A program made the translations under genes and the position numbers. A DNA stretch of 38,468 bases, taken from positions 110,371 to 148,838 of the forward strand of contig CAIJPI010000180.1 in assembly GCA_903822525.1 (NCBI GenBank). The letters are read 5' to 3'. This DNA is from an uncultured Bacteroidales bacterium. Its GTDB lineage: Bacteria > Bacteroidota > Bacteroidia > Bacteroidales > UBA4417. Below, one piece after another: positions 18,784-28,751 of the stretch (positions are counted from its first letter, which is position 1; the number at the start of each line of letters is the position of its first letter). The notes below the pieces were generated by a model. That model saw only the letters and a list, made by a program, of their open reading frames with translations, was not told where the DNA came from and ran no database searches.

Positions 18784-20163
18784 TTAATAAACAGAGATGC
18801 GGAACAACCTGGCTCCGTGTGGTAATACTTCGGGCCTGACAGCGGATTCGAACTGCCCCAGGGTATCGCCTGACCAAAGATCAGTTACGCTGCATTTCCC
18901 ATCAAATCCTATGGATTTCAGGTCAACAGGTATAAACTGGCCGCTTTCGCCAAGGTTAAATACGGCAAGATACTTTTCGCCGGTTCCCGGAACATCGGCA
19001 ATCCAGGCAACCTGGTTCTCAGTCCGGAATAATTGCCTGTTGCCTGAACTGTTCTGGTTTACCTCCAAAACAGCTTTGTTTTGTAATAGTTGCAATTCGT
19101 AGTTATGTATCATCGAAAGATCGCCGCCGATCATCATCGGTGAGCGGGCAATGCTCCAGAGTGTGATCATGGTAAGCAGTTCGTTGCGTGTTAAATTTGA
19201 TCTGTGTTGCTCTCCCACAGGGCCGCGGCGCGCCAGCATCCCGATGTTAAGTATATCGGCGTCAGGAAAATGCCCGGGGCCAGCCTGGCTTTCCCAGGTA
19301 TTGAGCAGACTGAACATAAGTTGAAGTGCATTCCAGTTGTCTCTGAAGTCGTTCGAAATACGCCATGTATCCGCATATTCCTTAACAACTTCAGCTTTAG
19401 CTATTGGGGTTTCTCCGGGTGAAAGGCTCAGCACTATAGGCCGGCCGCAGTGAACAATTGCTTTACGGATAGCAGCCAGTTCTTTTTCACTGAAAGGTGA
19501 TGATATGTCATCGGCCTTCACAAAGTCGACTCCCCAGTCTGCATAAAGCTCGAAGAGTGAATTATAATATTCCTGGGCGCCGGGTTTATCCATATCCACG
19601 CCATACATATGGTTGAGCCAGGTGCAGGTACTGCTGGTATCGGCAATGTCTTTTGCGTGGTATTTTGAGCCCTTGATTCGCATGTTCATTGCCACAGCCT
19701 GTCGGGGGATACCCCGCATGATATGAATTCCGAACAGAAGCCCATCGCGATGGATTTTAGTGGCAAGAGGTTTAAATCCTTTGCTTTTGCCTGCCGAAGG
19801 GAAGCGGTCGGCAGCCGGAAACAGTCGTCCATATTTATCCATGGTAAGCCAGGGTGTAAATCCGTCAGCCTGAGCCGGGTCGCTCAGGGCAGCCGCGAAG
19901 GGGAAATACCAGCAATAACCCACAACAATGTAGTTCCAGCCGAAGCTTTTCAGGTGTGTTTTCATAAAGCCGGCATTCTGGAGCACTTCGTTTTCGTTAA
20001 CGCTGGCACCGAAAGCATTGTAGCTATTCCATCCCATGGGCGGCACCTGGGCGGCTTTCTGATACTGAGCATCAGCAGCGGTATTTAAGAATATGGAAAT
20101 CAGAATTAGGATGCTGATTCTGAAGATTTTGATCACCGGATTTGACATTCGTTTATACATCAT
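18784..20163 (-). CDS. Glycoside hydrolase family 27-like (alpha-galactosidase) protein
   Basis: PPMGWNSYNAFGASVNENEVL, GVDFVKADDISSPF, WRISNDFRDNW, NIGMLARRGPVGEQHRSNLTRNE...WSIARSPMMIGGDL. Confidence 0.92.
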   Translation of the reverse strand: MMYKRMSNPVIKIFRISILILISIFLNTAADAQYQKAAQVPPMGWNSYNAFGASVNENEVLQNAGFMKTHLKSFGWNYIVVGYCWYFPFAAALSDPAQADGFTPWLTMDKYGRLFPAADRFPSAGKSKGFKPLATKIHRDGLLFGIHIMRGIPRQAVAMNMRIKGSKYHAKDIADTSSTCTWLNHMYGVDMDKPGAQEYYNSLFELYADWGVDFVKADDISSPFSEKELAAIRKAIVHCGRPIVLSLSPGETPIAKAEVVKEYADTWRISNDFRDNWNALQLMFSLLNTWESQAGPGHFPDADILNIGMLARRGPVGEQHRSNLTRNELLTMITLWSIARSPMMIGGDLSMIHNYELQLLQNKAVLEVNQNSSGNRQLFRTENQVAWIADVPGTGEKYLAVFNLGESGQFIPVDLKSIGFDGKCSVTDLWSGDTLGQFESAVRPEVLPHGARLFRISVY

Positions 20164-20228
20164 ATTCTATTGCGGTCTGAAGTTTGCTTAGTAGCGAGAT
20201 TTGGAATATAGCCGATAAGCGGATTTAG

Positions 20229-21653
20229 TTATCCTACAGTGCAGCTTGCCGCTGTTTCCACAATCAGTTCCCAAGCACTTTCTACATGTCGCTGCTCAGT
20301 TAGTGTTCCTGCCACCGACACGCGCAGGGTATACTTTCCGTTAAGTTTAGTATGGGTAAGGAATATTTTCCCAGTTGCATTAAGTTTAGTCATAAGCATC
20401 TCGTTGATGCTGTTCAGGGCATTGGTGCCGGTTATATGTGCGGGATTGTAACGGAAACAGACCAGGCTCAGTGGAACCGGCGCCATAATTTCAAAGTCGG
20501 GATGCGCCATGACCTGCTGTTCGATCCATCTGGCTAATCGGATATGTTCCCTTATTTTTTCCTGCAGCTGATTCACCCCGTACGAGCGTATCACAAACCA
20601 GAGTTTCAAAGCCCTGAACCTGCGGCCCAGCGGAATGCCCCAGTCGCGGTAGTCGTTAACCAGGCCACGGTTACCTGTTTTCAGGTATTCAGGCAATATT
20701 TCGAATGTGCGCAGCAAGGCCTCCTTGTTTTTTACAAAGTATGCCGAACAGTCGAAATTGGTGAACATCCATTTATGAGGGTTAAATACAAAACTGTCGG
20801 CTTGTTCAATACCTTCGGTCATCCAGCGGTACTCGGGAAGCAGCAGGGCTGTGCCCGCATAAGCAGCATCCACATGGAGCCAGACGCCCGTTTCAGCGCA
20901 TACAGCAGCTATTTCTTTCAGCGGGTCAACGGCGGTGCAACCGGTAGTGCCCAGTGTTGCCACAACGCAAACCGGTTTGAATCCGGATGCAATGTCGTTG
21001 GCAATGGCTGTACGCAATTTGCCGGCATCCATCCTGTACTGCGCATCAGTAGGGATTTTCACCAGGTTTTTCCGTCCTATTCCTGCAATTTTTACAGCTT
21101 TTTCGACCGATGAATGTGTTTCGGTTGAACAATAAACACGAAAGGTTTCGGTTCCGGATATTCCATCATCGTTAACGGCATAGCCCGTAGTTTTCTCACG
21201 GGCACATAAAATGGCTGCCAGGGTGGAGGTGGAGGCTGTATCCTGTATAACACCGTCCCAGCCACTCGGCAATCCGGTCATGGTTTTCAGCCAGTTCATC
21301 ATCATCTCTTCCAGTTCGGCAGCAGCAGGTGATGTTTCCCATACCATGCATTGTGTTCCCAGCGAGGCTGTAAGCATTTCGGCGAGCAAACTGGGATAGC
21401 TTCCGTTGGCCGGGAAATAGGCAAAGAAATTCGGGCTTTGCCAGTGCGTAATTCCAGGCATGATAATGCTTTCGAAATCACGCATGATCTGAGTCATATC
21501 TTCACTTTCGGCAGGAGGAGAAGCAGGGAGTTGTGATAGGATTTCGCCGGGTTTTACATTTGATTTTACAGGATACTCTTCTATATTTTCATAGTAATCG
21601 GCCATGCGGTCGGCTATACGGTGTGCCCATACCCTGAATTCAGCATTATCCAT
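20229..21653 (-). CDS. PLP-dependent group II (aromatic-L-amino-acid type) decarboxylase
   Basis: HWQSPNFFAYFPANGSYPSLLAEML, LHVDAAYAGTALLLPEYR, FNPHKWMFTNFDCSAYFVKN (PLP Lys). Confidence 0.93.
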   Translation of the reverse strand: MDNAEFRVWAHRIADRMADYYENIEEYPVKSNVKPGEILSQLPASPPAESEDMTQIMRDFESIIMPGITHWQSPNFFAYFPANGSYPSLLAEMLTASLGTQCMVWETSPAAAELEEMMMNWLKTMTGLPSGWDGVIQDTASTSTLAAILCAREKTTGYAVNDDGISGTETFRVYCSTETHSSVEKAVKIAGIGRKNLVKIPTDAQYRMDAGKLRTAIANDIASGFKPVCVVATLGTTGCTAVDPLKEIAAVCAETGVWLHVDAAYAGTALLLPEYRWMTEGIEQADSFVFNPHKWMFTNFDCSAYFVKNKEALLRTFEILPEYLKTGNRGLVNDYRDWGIPLGRRFRALKLWFVIRSYGVNQLQEKIREHIRLARWIEQQVMAHPDFEIMAPVPLSLVCFRYNPAHITGTNALNSINEMLMTKLNATGKIFLTHTKLNGKYTLRVSVAGTLTEQRHVESAWELIVETAASCTVG

Positions 21654-21911
21654 AGTAAGCGTTATTTTTCGGTAAAAGTAAAGAATGTGGATATTACATG
21701 GTATGAATTGTTTTTATTATTCTGCTTTTAAGCTCACTTACCGGCTTGGTTTGGTCGGCACCACAACATCAGGGATAGGAGTATTCTAAAATGAAAAGAC
21801 GCTCTCAAGCGAAAAGTTCATACTTTTGCAGACTTATTTTTGTAAATATTCCGTTAATAAAACGAACTCCGTATCCGAACCTAAATTCGCTACACATACC
21901 TGCACAGATTA

Positions 21912-23270
21912 ATGCACAAGAATTATATCCCTCATGCATTTTACTACACTTTGGCTGTTGCAGGCGTGCTGGGTGCTTTGTCCTTATTCGGAACACTAAA
22001 GCCAATATTGGGATATTCAGTAAAGCCGGTAAGCGTTTTTGCTGATATTCTGGCTGACGGAAGCACACAAACGCCAAAGCTATTATTTAAAGATACACTT
22101 GTCGCGGAGTCGGAGTCCTGCCCCGAAGGGGTTGTTTGTTTCCGCAATTTTACCGGGGAGAAATACCCACTCAACAAGCTTTTTTCGCGCTTACAGAAAG
22201 CAAAAGAAAAGAGAGGTAAGGTCCGGATTGCCTGGTATGGTGATTCGTTTTCGGATGGCGATATACTGGTAAGCGATCTGCGCGATACATTGCAAAGCCT
22301 CTATGGAGGAAATGGTGTTGGCTTTGTTCCTATCACATCCGAAGTTGCAGGTTTCAGGCAGTCGGTTATTCATTCCTTCGGCGGATGGAACACTTCTTCT
22401 ATCCTGGCGAATCCAGGCTCACATCAACTCGGTATTAACGGTTTCAGTTATATCCCCGACTCCGGGAATTATGTTTTTTACAAAGGATCCGGGCATTTCA
22501 GGCACACTTCATCCTTTAATACATTCAGGTTGTTCTATATTTCGGATCATACTCAGGAAGCCCGAATTGTGATAAATAAGAAAGACAGCCGGATGATGGA
22601 GCTTACTGCATCTTCAACGCCTGCCATGATAACCGTTCAAACAGATACCATCCGCCAGGTGAGTGCACGGTTTAACCAGTCGGGGATTACCTGTTTCGGT
22701 GCATCTCTCGAAGATGAAACAGGTATATATATCGATAACTTTGCAATCAAAGGAAATTCAGGACTGGGGCTCCAGGCTATTTCCGAGAAGAACCTCGCTG
22801 CTTTCGACAGCCTGTTGCAGTACGACCTTATCGTACTTCAATTCGGACTGAATGTTTCCAGCTCAGCAACGAGTGATTTTACTAGCTATATAAAAGGGAT
22901 GACAAGGCTGATCAACAAACTGAAACAGGCCTTTCCTGATACGCCTATTCTGCTCTTATCCGTTTCGGACCGCAGCCAGCGCCGGCAGGGGGAATTTGTA
23001 ACCATGCCTGTAATCCCATTGCTAATCCAAGCCCAGGAAAAGATAGCATATGATAATAAGTTGCTTTTCTGGAACCTGTTCGAAGCCATGGGCGGCGAAA
23101 ATTCAATGGCAAGGTTTGCCAATGGCAAGCCTGCACTGGCAAATAAAGACTATACCCATTTAAATTTTGCCGGTGGCCGCGTTATCGGGCTGTCATTCGC
23201 CAGAAGTTTTATTTATGAAGTGGATAAATATCAGAAAAGGAGGAACAGCCTTGCGGCCATCGGGAAGTAA
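21912..23270 (+). CDS. SGNH/GDSL hydrolase-family protein (first of a tandem pair)
   Basis: RIAWYGDSFSDGDILVSDLRD (block I), LIVLQFGLNVSS (block III-like), NKDYTHLNFAGG (DxxH). Confidence 0.85.
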   Translation: MHKNYIPHAFYYTLAVAGVLGALSLFGTLKPILGYSVKPVSVFADILADGSTQTPKLLFKDTLVAESESCPEGVVCFRNFTGEKYPLNKLFSRLQKAKEKRGKVRIAWYGDSFSDGDILVSDLRDTLQSLYGGNGVGFVPITSEVAGFRQSVIHSFGGWNTSSILANPGSHQLGINGFSYIPDSGNYVFYKGSGHFRHTSSFNTFRLFYISDHTQEARIVINKKDSRMMELTASSTPAMITVQTDTIRQVSARFNQSGITCFGASLEDETGIYIDNFAIKGNSGLGLQAISEKNLAAFDSLLQYDLIVLQFGLNVSSSATSDFTSYIKGMTRLINKLKQAFPDTPILLLSVSDRSQRRQGEFVTMPVIPLLIQAQEKIAYDNKLLFWNLFEAMGGENSMARFANGKPALANKDYTHLNFAGGRVIGLSFARSFIYEVDKYQKRRNSLAAIGK

Positions 23271-24498
23271 AATATTTTTTAGCATCCTATTGTTATGCCT
23301 CACCCTTGGAGGCAGAGCACAGGATAGTATTGCCGATTCGGTAAGCGGTACTGAATTTCCATTTATCAATTACGAAGCCGACACACTGATAAATGCCGTT
23401 CAGCTAACACCGTTTTTTAATAAGTTGCTCAAACTCGAAAATGGTGGACCAGGCCAGGTGAGTATTGTACATATCGGGGATTCGCATATTCAGGCTGACT
23501 TTTTGACCCGCGAAGTGCGTAAAAATCTTCAGCTGCGGTTTGGTAACGCAGGCCGTGGACTGGTGTTCCCATTGCGGGTTGCAGGCACAAATGAGCCGAA
23601 TGATTACCGCTCCGCAACAAATGCAGGATGGACGACGGCAAAAATAAACAGCCAGGCCAAATATCCTGAACCTGGAATATCCGGGATATCAATTTCTTCA
23701 GCCGAAAGCGGAGCCTGGTTCGAAGTTACCACCTTAAATCATGATGATCTTGATTATGCTTTCAATGAGGTAACGCTTATTCATACAAAGGACTCCCTGC
23801 AGTTTGACTGTCGTTTTACCGATGCACCTCTAAAATTCGGATACCTGATGTCGGCCCGTCCGCTTGAAGCCGGTGAATGTTCAACTACCGTGCCTTTTGT
23901 TTGCCCTACCAATTTTGTGCGAATTCAGGCTGAACAAACGGAGGCTATGCAGCAGTCATTTTCAATTAACGGTCTTATATTGAAAAACAGCAGCCCCGGG
24001 GTTTTATACAATAGCATGGGCATCAACGGGGCACATTTCAGCGATTATAACAAGTCGCCTTTGTTTTTCAGGCAGTTAAAAGTTCTGAATCCCGACCTGG
24101 TAATAATATCGCTGGGAACCAACGAAGGCGCAAATATTAAGGTTACAGAAGACGAAACAATTGCATCGGTGGTTTCAATGGTGAAGAATATCAAATCCGC
24201 AAATCCGGGAGCCTGTATCCTTATTGCCACACCAACCGATGACTATTTTCGAAAGAAATATAAAAATCCATACCTGGAGGCTGTTCAGCGGGCTTTGCTG
24301 AAAAGTGCCGAACAGGAAAATGTGGCATGTTGGGATTTATACAGTATTAGTGGTGGTTATGGTTCCTGTGCCGATTGGCGCAGGGCAGCCATGCTGCAGC
24401 ACGACGGGGTTCATTTTAACAAACAAGGATATGCTTTACAAGGCACCCTGCTATACAAAGCGTTAATTGACAGCTATTTGAAGTATGCAGCAGATTGA
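23215..24498 (+). CDS. SGNH/GDSL hydrolase-family protein (second of a tandem pair)
   Basis: VSIVHIGDSHIQADFLTREVR, VIISLGTNEG, LQHDGVHFNKQGY. Start moved to ATG 23215 (MKWINIRKGGT... with signal peptide), overlapping the upstream gene by 56 bp. Confidence 0.9.
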   Translation: MKWINIRKGGTALRPSGSKIFFSILLLCLTLGGRAQDSIADSVSGTEFPFINYEADTLINAVQLTPFFNKLLKLENGGPGQVSIVHIGDSHIQADFLTREVRKNLQLRFGNAGRGLVFPLRVAGTNEPNDYRSATNAGWTTAKINSQAKYPEPGISGISISSAESGAWFEVTTLNHDDLDYAFNEVTLIHTKDSLQFDCRFTDAPLKFGYLMSARPLEAGECSTTVPFVCPTNFVRIQAEQTEAMQQSFSINGLILKNSSPGVLYNSMGINGAHFSDYNKSPLFFRQLKVLNPDLVIISLGTNEGANIKVTEDETIASVVSMVKNIKSANPGACILIATPTDDYFRKKYKNPYLEAVQRALLKSAEQENVACWDLYSISGGYGSCADWRRAAMLQHDGVHFNKQGYALQGTLLYKALIDSYLKYAAD

Positions 24499-25954
24499 TT
24501 TTCATAAACTATTTCAGGAGTTTATATACAACCCCAGGGAACCGATGATTTTTAGCAGCGGGTTCTTTTTATTCCTGTTTCTGGGATTTATCGCCGTGTA
24601 CAGCATAGTTTACAGGCATAATAAGCTTAAAAACATCTATCTCACCCTTTTTTCTATCTTTTTCTATTATAAATCGAGCGGGCTGTATTTCCTGCTTCTG
24701 CTCGTTACTGCCGTTGTGGATTATAACCTGGCACGGCAGATTGCCCGCACTGAGGTTAAGCAGAAGCGAACCCTGTTTCTGGTTATCAGCCTGATTGTGA
24801 ATATAGGCATGCTGGTGTATTTCAAATACACCAATTTTTTTATGGGGATGGTTTACGATGTGATAAACAAGCCTTTTGACCCGCTTACCATTTTTCTGCC
24901 GGTTGGAATTTCGTTTTTCACCTTCCAAAGCTTAAGTTATACCATTGATATTTACCGCCGGAATATTGAGCCGGTCAAGGATATTTCGGAATTTGCATTT
25001 TTTGTGACTTTTTTCCCGCAAATGGTAGCCGGACCCATAGTGAGGGCATCGGTATTCCTGCCCCAGGTCCGGCAAACTCCCTTTGTGAGCAAGGCTGATT
25101 TTGGCAAAGCCATTTTCCTGATCTGCATTGGCTTATTTAAAAAAGCGATTATTTCGGATTACATCAGCTTGAATTTTGTCGATCGGATTTTTGATAATCC
25201 CGGCCTGTATACCGGCCTCGAAAACCTGTTCGGCATTTACGGATATGCTTTGCAGATATACTGCGATTTTTCGGGATATACCGATATGGCCATAGGTATT
25301 GCATTGCTGATGGGATACAGGCTACCCGTTAACTTTAATTCACCCTACCAGTCGGCAAGTATTACCGAATTTTGGAGACGATGGCACATTTCCCTTTCAA
25401 GCTGGCTTCGCGATTATCTTTATATCTCACTTGGCGGCAACCGAAAAGGTAAAATCCGGACGTATATCAACCTGATGATCACCATGTTGCTGGGAGGTTT
25501 GTGGCACGGAGCCGCACTCAGGTTTGTGATATGGGGCGCATTGCATGGCATTGGTCTTACATTCGAGAAATTACTGACTTCGTTGGTGAAAATACCCAAA
25601 AATAAACTCACCCGCATATTGGGTGTAATTATCACTTTCCATTTTGTTTGTTTTACCTGGGTGTTTTTCAGGGCTGATAATATGAAAGTTGTGCATGATA
25701 TGCTTACGCAGATTACAACCGCATTCCATGCCGGAATCATGGCTGATTTTATAAAGGGATATCCGTATATTCTGATGTTGATGGCGTTGGGATATATTCT
25801 GCATTTTATCCCTTCCCATATTGAAAATTATGCTCAACAGATTGTAATAAAATCACCTTTTGTGTTGAAGGTTGCATACCTGGTAGTGATTGTGCTGGTT
25901 GTGATCCAGATTAAATCGTCCGAAATACAACCATTTATATATTTTCAGTTTTAA
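24485..25954 (+). CDS. MBOAT family O-acyltransferase (AlgI/PatA-like)
   Basis: Polytopic. SITEFWRRWHISLSSWLRDYLYISLGGNRKG and LLGGLWHGAALRFVIWGALHG with the invariant His. Overlaps the upstream gene by 14 bp. Confidence 0.95.
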   Translation: MQQIDFHKLFQEFIYNPREPMIFSSGFFLFLFLGFIAVYSIVYRHNKLKNIYLTLFSIFFYYKSSGLYFLLLLVTAVVDYNLARQIARTEVKQKRTLFLVISLIVNIGMLVYFKYTNFFMGMVYDVINKPFDPLTIFLPVGISFFTFQSLSYTIDIYRRNIEPVKDISEFAFFVTFFPQMVAGPIVRASVFLPQVRQTPFVSKADFGKAIFLICIGLFKKAIISDYISLNFVDRIFDNPGLYTGLENLFGIYGYALQIYCDFSGYTDMAIGIALLMGYRLPVNFNSPYQSASITEFWRRWHISLSSWLRDYLYISLGGNRKGKIRTYINLMITMLLGGLWHGAALRFVIWGALHGIGLTFEKLLTSLVKIPKNKLTRILGVIITFHFVCFTWVFFRADNMKVVHDMLTQITTAFHAGIMADFIKGYPYILMLMALGYILHFIPSHIENYAQQIVIKSPFVLKVAYLVVIVLVVIQIKSSEIQPFIYFQF

Positions 25955-26134
25955 TTTATCTGAAATAATTTTTTAAAGGCTGCTGGTTCTAACATAAAGT
26001 GATTGTTTTTTGTAAACATGATTTTAATTCTCTAAAATTTACCGAAATCAGGCGAAAGGGAACTCCTCAATGAACAATCCGGGGGTTAATTCCTTACTAA
26101 ATGTACTTAATCTTAAAACTCTCAATATATAACG

Positions 26135-27175
26135 ATGAAAAACATCATTTTTTCCTTCCTTCTATTTCTTTCGATAGCTGCTTTTGCGCAGGAAAAACAC
26201 CTGAAAAACATTTCACAATTGACTTACGGGGGTGATAATGCCGAAGCTTATTTCAGCTTCGACAACAAGAATCTGACCTTTCAAGGCAACAATGCTGCCT
26301 GGGGTCTAAAATGTGACCAGATATTCAATCTTGATATTGCTGCGGCTTCGGCCGATACCACGTATCGCCCGCCAATGATCAGTACAGGTCTTGGACGTAC
26401 CACATGTTCGTATTTTATGCCTGGCAACAAGCAGATATTATATGCATCAACGCATCTCGGCGATAAAGAATGTCCGCCGAATCCTGAGCCCCGGGCTGAC
26501 CATAAGTATCTTTGGGCTGTATATCCTGATTTTGACATTTTCGTTGCCGACCTGAAAGGGAATATTTTAAAACAACTTACCAATCAGCCGGGTTACGATG
26601 CCGAAGCAACTGTTTCGCCTGATGGCAAAAAAATAGTTTTCACATCAACCCGCAATGGTGACCTCGATCTTTATACCTGCGATTTGGATGGAGGCAATGT
26701 GATGCAGGTGACCAGCCAGCTGGGATACGACGGCGGCGCTTTCTTCTCGCCCGATAGCAAAAAACTTGTTTTCCGTGCATCGAGGCCAACTACGCCGGAA
26801 GATGTAAAAGAGTATAAAGAGCTTTTGGCACAAGGTCTTGTAATGCCAACAAATATGGAAATTTGTGTCTGCAATGTGGATGGAAGTGATTTTAAACAGG
26901 TCACTCACCTGGGGAAAGCTAACTGGGCACCATTTTTCACGCCTTCAGGTGAGAAAATCATTTTTTCGAGTAATCATCAATCCGCTAAAGGATATGACTT
27001 CCATCTTTTTATGGTCAACCCTGATGGTTCAGGACTTGAACAGGTTACATCGGTGAGTTATTTCAATGCATTTCCTATGTTTTCGCCCGATGGCAAAAAA
27101 CTGGTCTGGTCGTCGAACCGTAACAATCACGGAACACACGATACGAACCTGTTTATTGCTGACTGGGTCGAATAA
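26135..27175 (+). CDS. Secreted TolB-like beta-propeller (PD40/WD40-like repeats) protein
   Basis: Signal peptide and repeated SPDGKKIVFTSTRNGDLDLYTCDLDGGN / SPDSKKLVFRASR / SPDGKKLVWSSNR motifs. Confidence 0.9.
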   Translation: MKNIIFSFLLFLSIAAFAQEKHLKNISQLTYGGDNAEAYFSFDNKNLTFQGNNAAWGLKCDQIFNLDIAAASADTTYRPPMISTGLGRTTCSYFMPGNKQILYASTHLGDKECPPNPEPRADHKYLWAVYPDFDIFVADLKGNILKQLTNQPGYDAEATVSPDGKKIVFTSTRNGDLDLYTCDLDGGNVMQVTSQLGYDGGAFFSPDSKKLVFRASRPTTPEDVKEYKELLAQGLVMPTNMEICVCNVDGSDFKQVTHLGKANWAPFFTPSGEKIIFSSNHQSAKGYDFHLFMVNPDGSGLEQVTSVSYFNAFPMFSPDGKKLVWSSNRNNHGTHDTNLFIADWVE

Positions 27176-27225
27176 ACATATTCCTGTTTGAAGATTCATG
27201 CTTCAGCCCCAATTTTTCAAGAATC

Positions 27226-27261
27226 AATCCGGGTTTAGTTTTATTAAACCCGGATTTTTTT
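27226..27261 (+). terminator. Rho-independent terminator of the TolB-like gene
   Basis: AATCCGGGTTTA / TAAACCCGGATT 12-bp perfect stem followed by a T tract. Confidence 0.92.
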
Positions 27262-27317
27262 GTGCTACAGGCATTCCTCCTGGACTCATACTCTGGCTAA
27301 TTTTATATATTTGTAAT

Positions 27318-27527
27318 CACTAGTGTCCGGATAAATTTCTATAAAATCGATGTAATGCTTGTTACATGCCGTCCCTACGGGACTTTTAGCTTGTGGGGGC
27401 ACTTTTTTCTACCAACATTTCGTCCCTACGGGACTGTCTCGTAGGGACAATATGTTGGTAGAAAGACAATTAATAATTAGTAAAAGTCCCGTCAGGGACG
27501 AAATGTCATTTTTGCCGGACAACAGTG
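27318..27527. mobile_element. 210-bp MITE-like non-autonomous element
   Basis: Termini CACTAGTGTCCGG (27318-27330) and CCGGACAACAGTG (27515-27527; reverse complement CACTGTTGTCCGG, 11/13 matches). Flanked by 9-bp direct repeats ATTTGTAAT (27309-27317 and 27528-27536). Confidence 0.8.
27406..27464. repeat. Long imperfect hairpin inside the MITE-like element
   Basis: TTTCTACCAACAT ... ATGTTGGTAGAAA outer arms, GTCCCTACG ... CGTAGGGAC inner arms. Confidence 0.85.
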
Positions 27528-27651
27528 ATTTGTAATTGCATAATCTTCTTTATATGAAATAGCCATGATTGTATAATTCACCAACCGAAGATGATATTAA
27601 GATTCATCATGGCTTATTCCATTTGACCTTTAAAAAACAAATTAATAACAC

Positions 27652-28749
27652 ATGAAACAAGTTTTAACGTATATCGGGTATTTCTTACTTCTTTTTATTG
27701 TAGGCTTTTTAATCTGGCGGTTTTCGTTTATGATTGTATGGGTGCTGATAGCTGCAGTACTTTCGTTTATCGGGCATCCACTGGTTCAGTTTTTTGACGG
27801 ATTTCATATCCGGAAATGGAGAATGCCCCGTTCGTTGAGTGCTCTTCTGGCTCTTCTGGTGATTGTACTTATACTTTTTGGGTTGCTGGCTGTTTTTGTC
27901 CCGCTCATTGTCAGTCAGGCAGAAACAATTTCAAGGATAGATGTCAACCGCCTGGCCGAAAATTTCCAGGGACCTTTGCAATGGGTTGATGATGAGTTGC
28001 ATACTTTAGGAGTGATTCCTTACGGGCAGACGATGCAGGGCTTTATTGCAATTAAGGCGAAAGAGGTAGTGAACCTGGGAAGCGTCAGTACTATTATCAA
28101 CGACTTTTTCAGCGTTGCCGGTACTGTGTTTGTCGGATTGTTTTCGGTTCTGTTCATCGCTTTCTTTTTTATGAAGGACGAAACGATGTTTGAAGAAACC
28201 TTGCTGTTGCTGGTACCTGTGAAACATCATCATGCAACCCGAAAAGTAATAGCCGATTCGAAAACCCTGCTTATGCGTTATTTTATCGGGGTACTGCTCG
28301 AAGTACTCGGGGTAATGTCAATAATTGCCCTGGGGCTATGGGTTTTCGGAGTCGAAAATGCGCTGCTTATTGGATTTTTTGGAGGGATTATGAATATTAT
28401 CCCATACCTGGGGCCCATTATAGGTTCAACTATCGGCATAACTTTAGGGATAACAGCCACCATGGCTTCGGGATCCTACAGCGAATTGTTGCCGGTATTG
28501 TTAAAACTGTGCGGGGTTATTTTCACTGCGCATTTTATCGACAATAATATTCTGGTACCCGTCATTTATTCAAAAAGTGTGAAGGCCCATCCGCTTGAAA
28601 TATTTTTTGTGATTATAATGGGAGGCAGCCTGGCCGGTATACCCGGAATGCTGGTGGCCATACCTGTGTATACGGTGCTAAGGGTAATAGCAAAAGAATT
28701 TTTTCAGAAATTCAGGGTGGTGCAAAAACTAACTGCAAAGATCGATTAG
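27652..28749 (+). CDS. AI-2E family transporter (PerM/UPF0118 type)
   Basis: Polytopic. GFFGGIMNIIPYLGPIIGSTIGI and FIDNNILVPVIYSKSVKAHPLEIFFVIIMGGSLAGIPGMLVAIPVYTVLRV. Confidence 0.93.
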   Translation: MKQVLTYIGYFLLLFIVGFLIWRFSFMIVWVLIAAVLSFIGHPLVQFFDGFHIRKWRMPRSLSALLALLVIVLILFGLLAVFVPLIVSQAETISRIDVNRLAENFQGPLQWVDDELHTLGVIPYGQTMQGFIAIKAKEVVNLGSVSTIINDFFSVAGTVFVGLFSVLFIAFFFMKDETMFEETLLLLVPVKHHHATRKVIADSKTLLMRYFIGVLLEVLGVMSIIALGLWVFGVENALLIGFFGGIMNIIPYLGPIIGSTIGITLGITATMASGSYSELLPVLLKLCGVIFTAHFIDNNILVPVIYSKSVKAHPLEIFFVIIMGGSLAGIPGMLVAIPVYTVLRVIAKEFFQKFRVVQKLTAKID

Positions 28750-28751
28750 CG

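Noticed and set aside
23167-23214. Upstream start of the second SGNH ORF (MPVAALSGCHSPEVLF...)
   Set aside because: It precedes a convincing signal peptide beginning at ATG 23215 and would lengthen the overlap with the upstream gene.
27361-27500. CRISPR-like array from repeated GTCCCTACGGGAC
   Set aside because: Repeats are short, palindromic, irregularly spaced and in both orientations, without unique equal-length spacers. The TIR/TSD structure explains them better.
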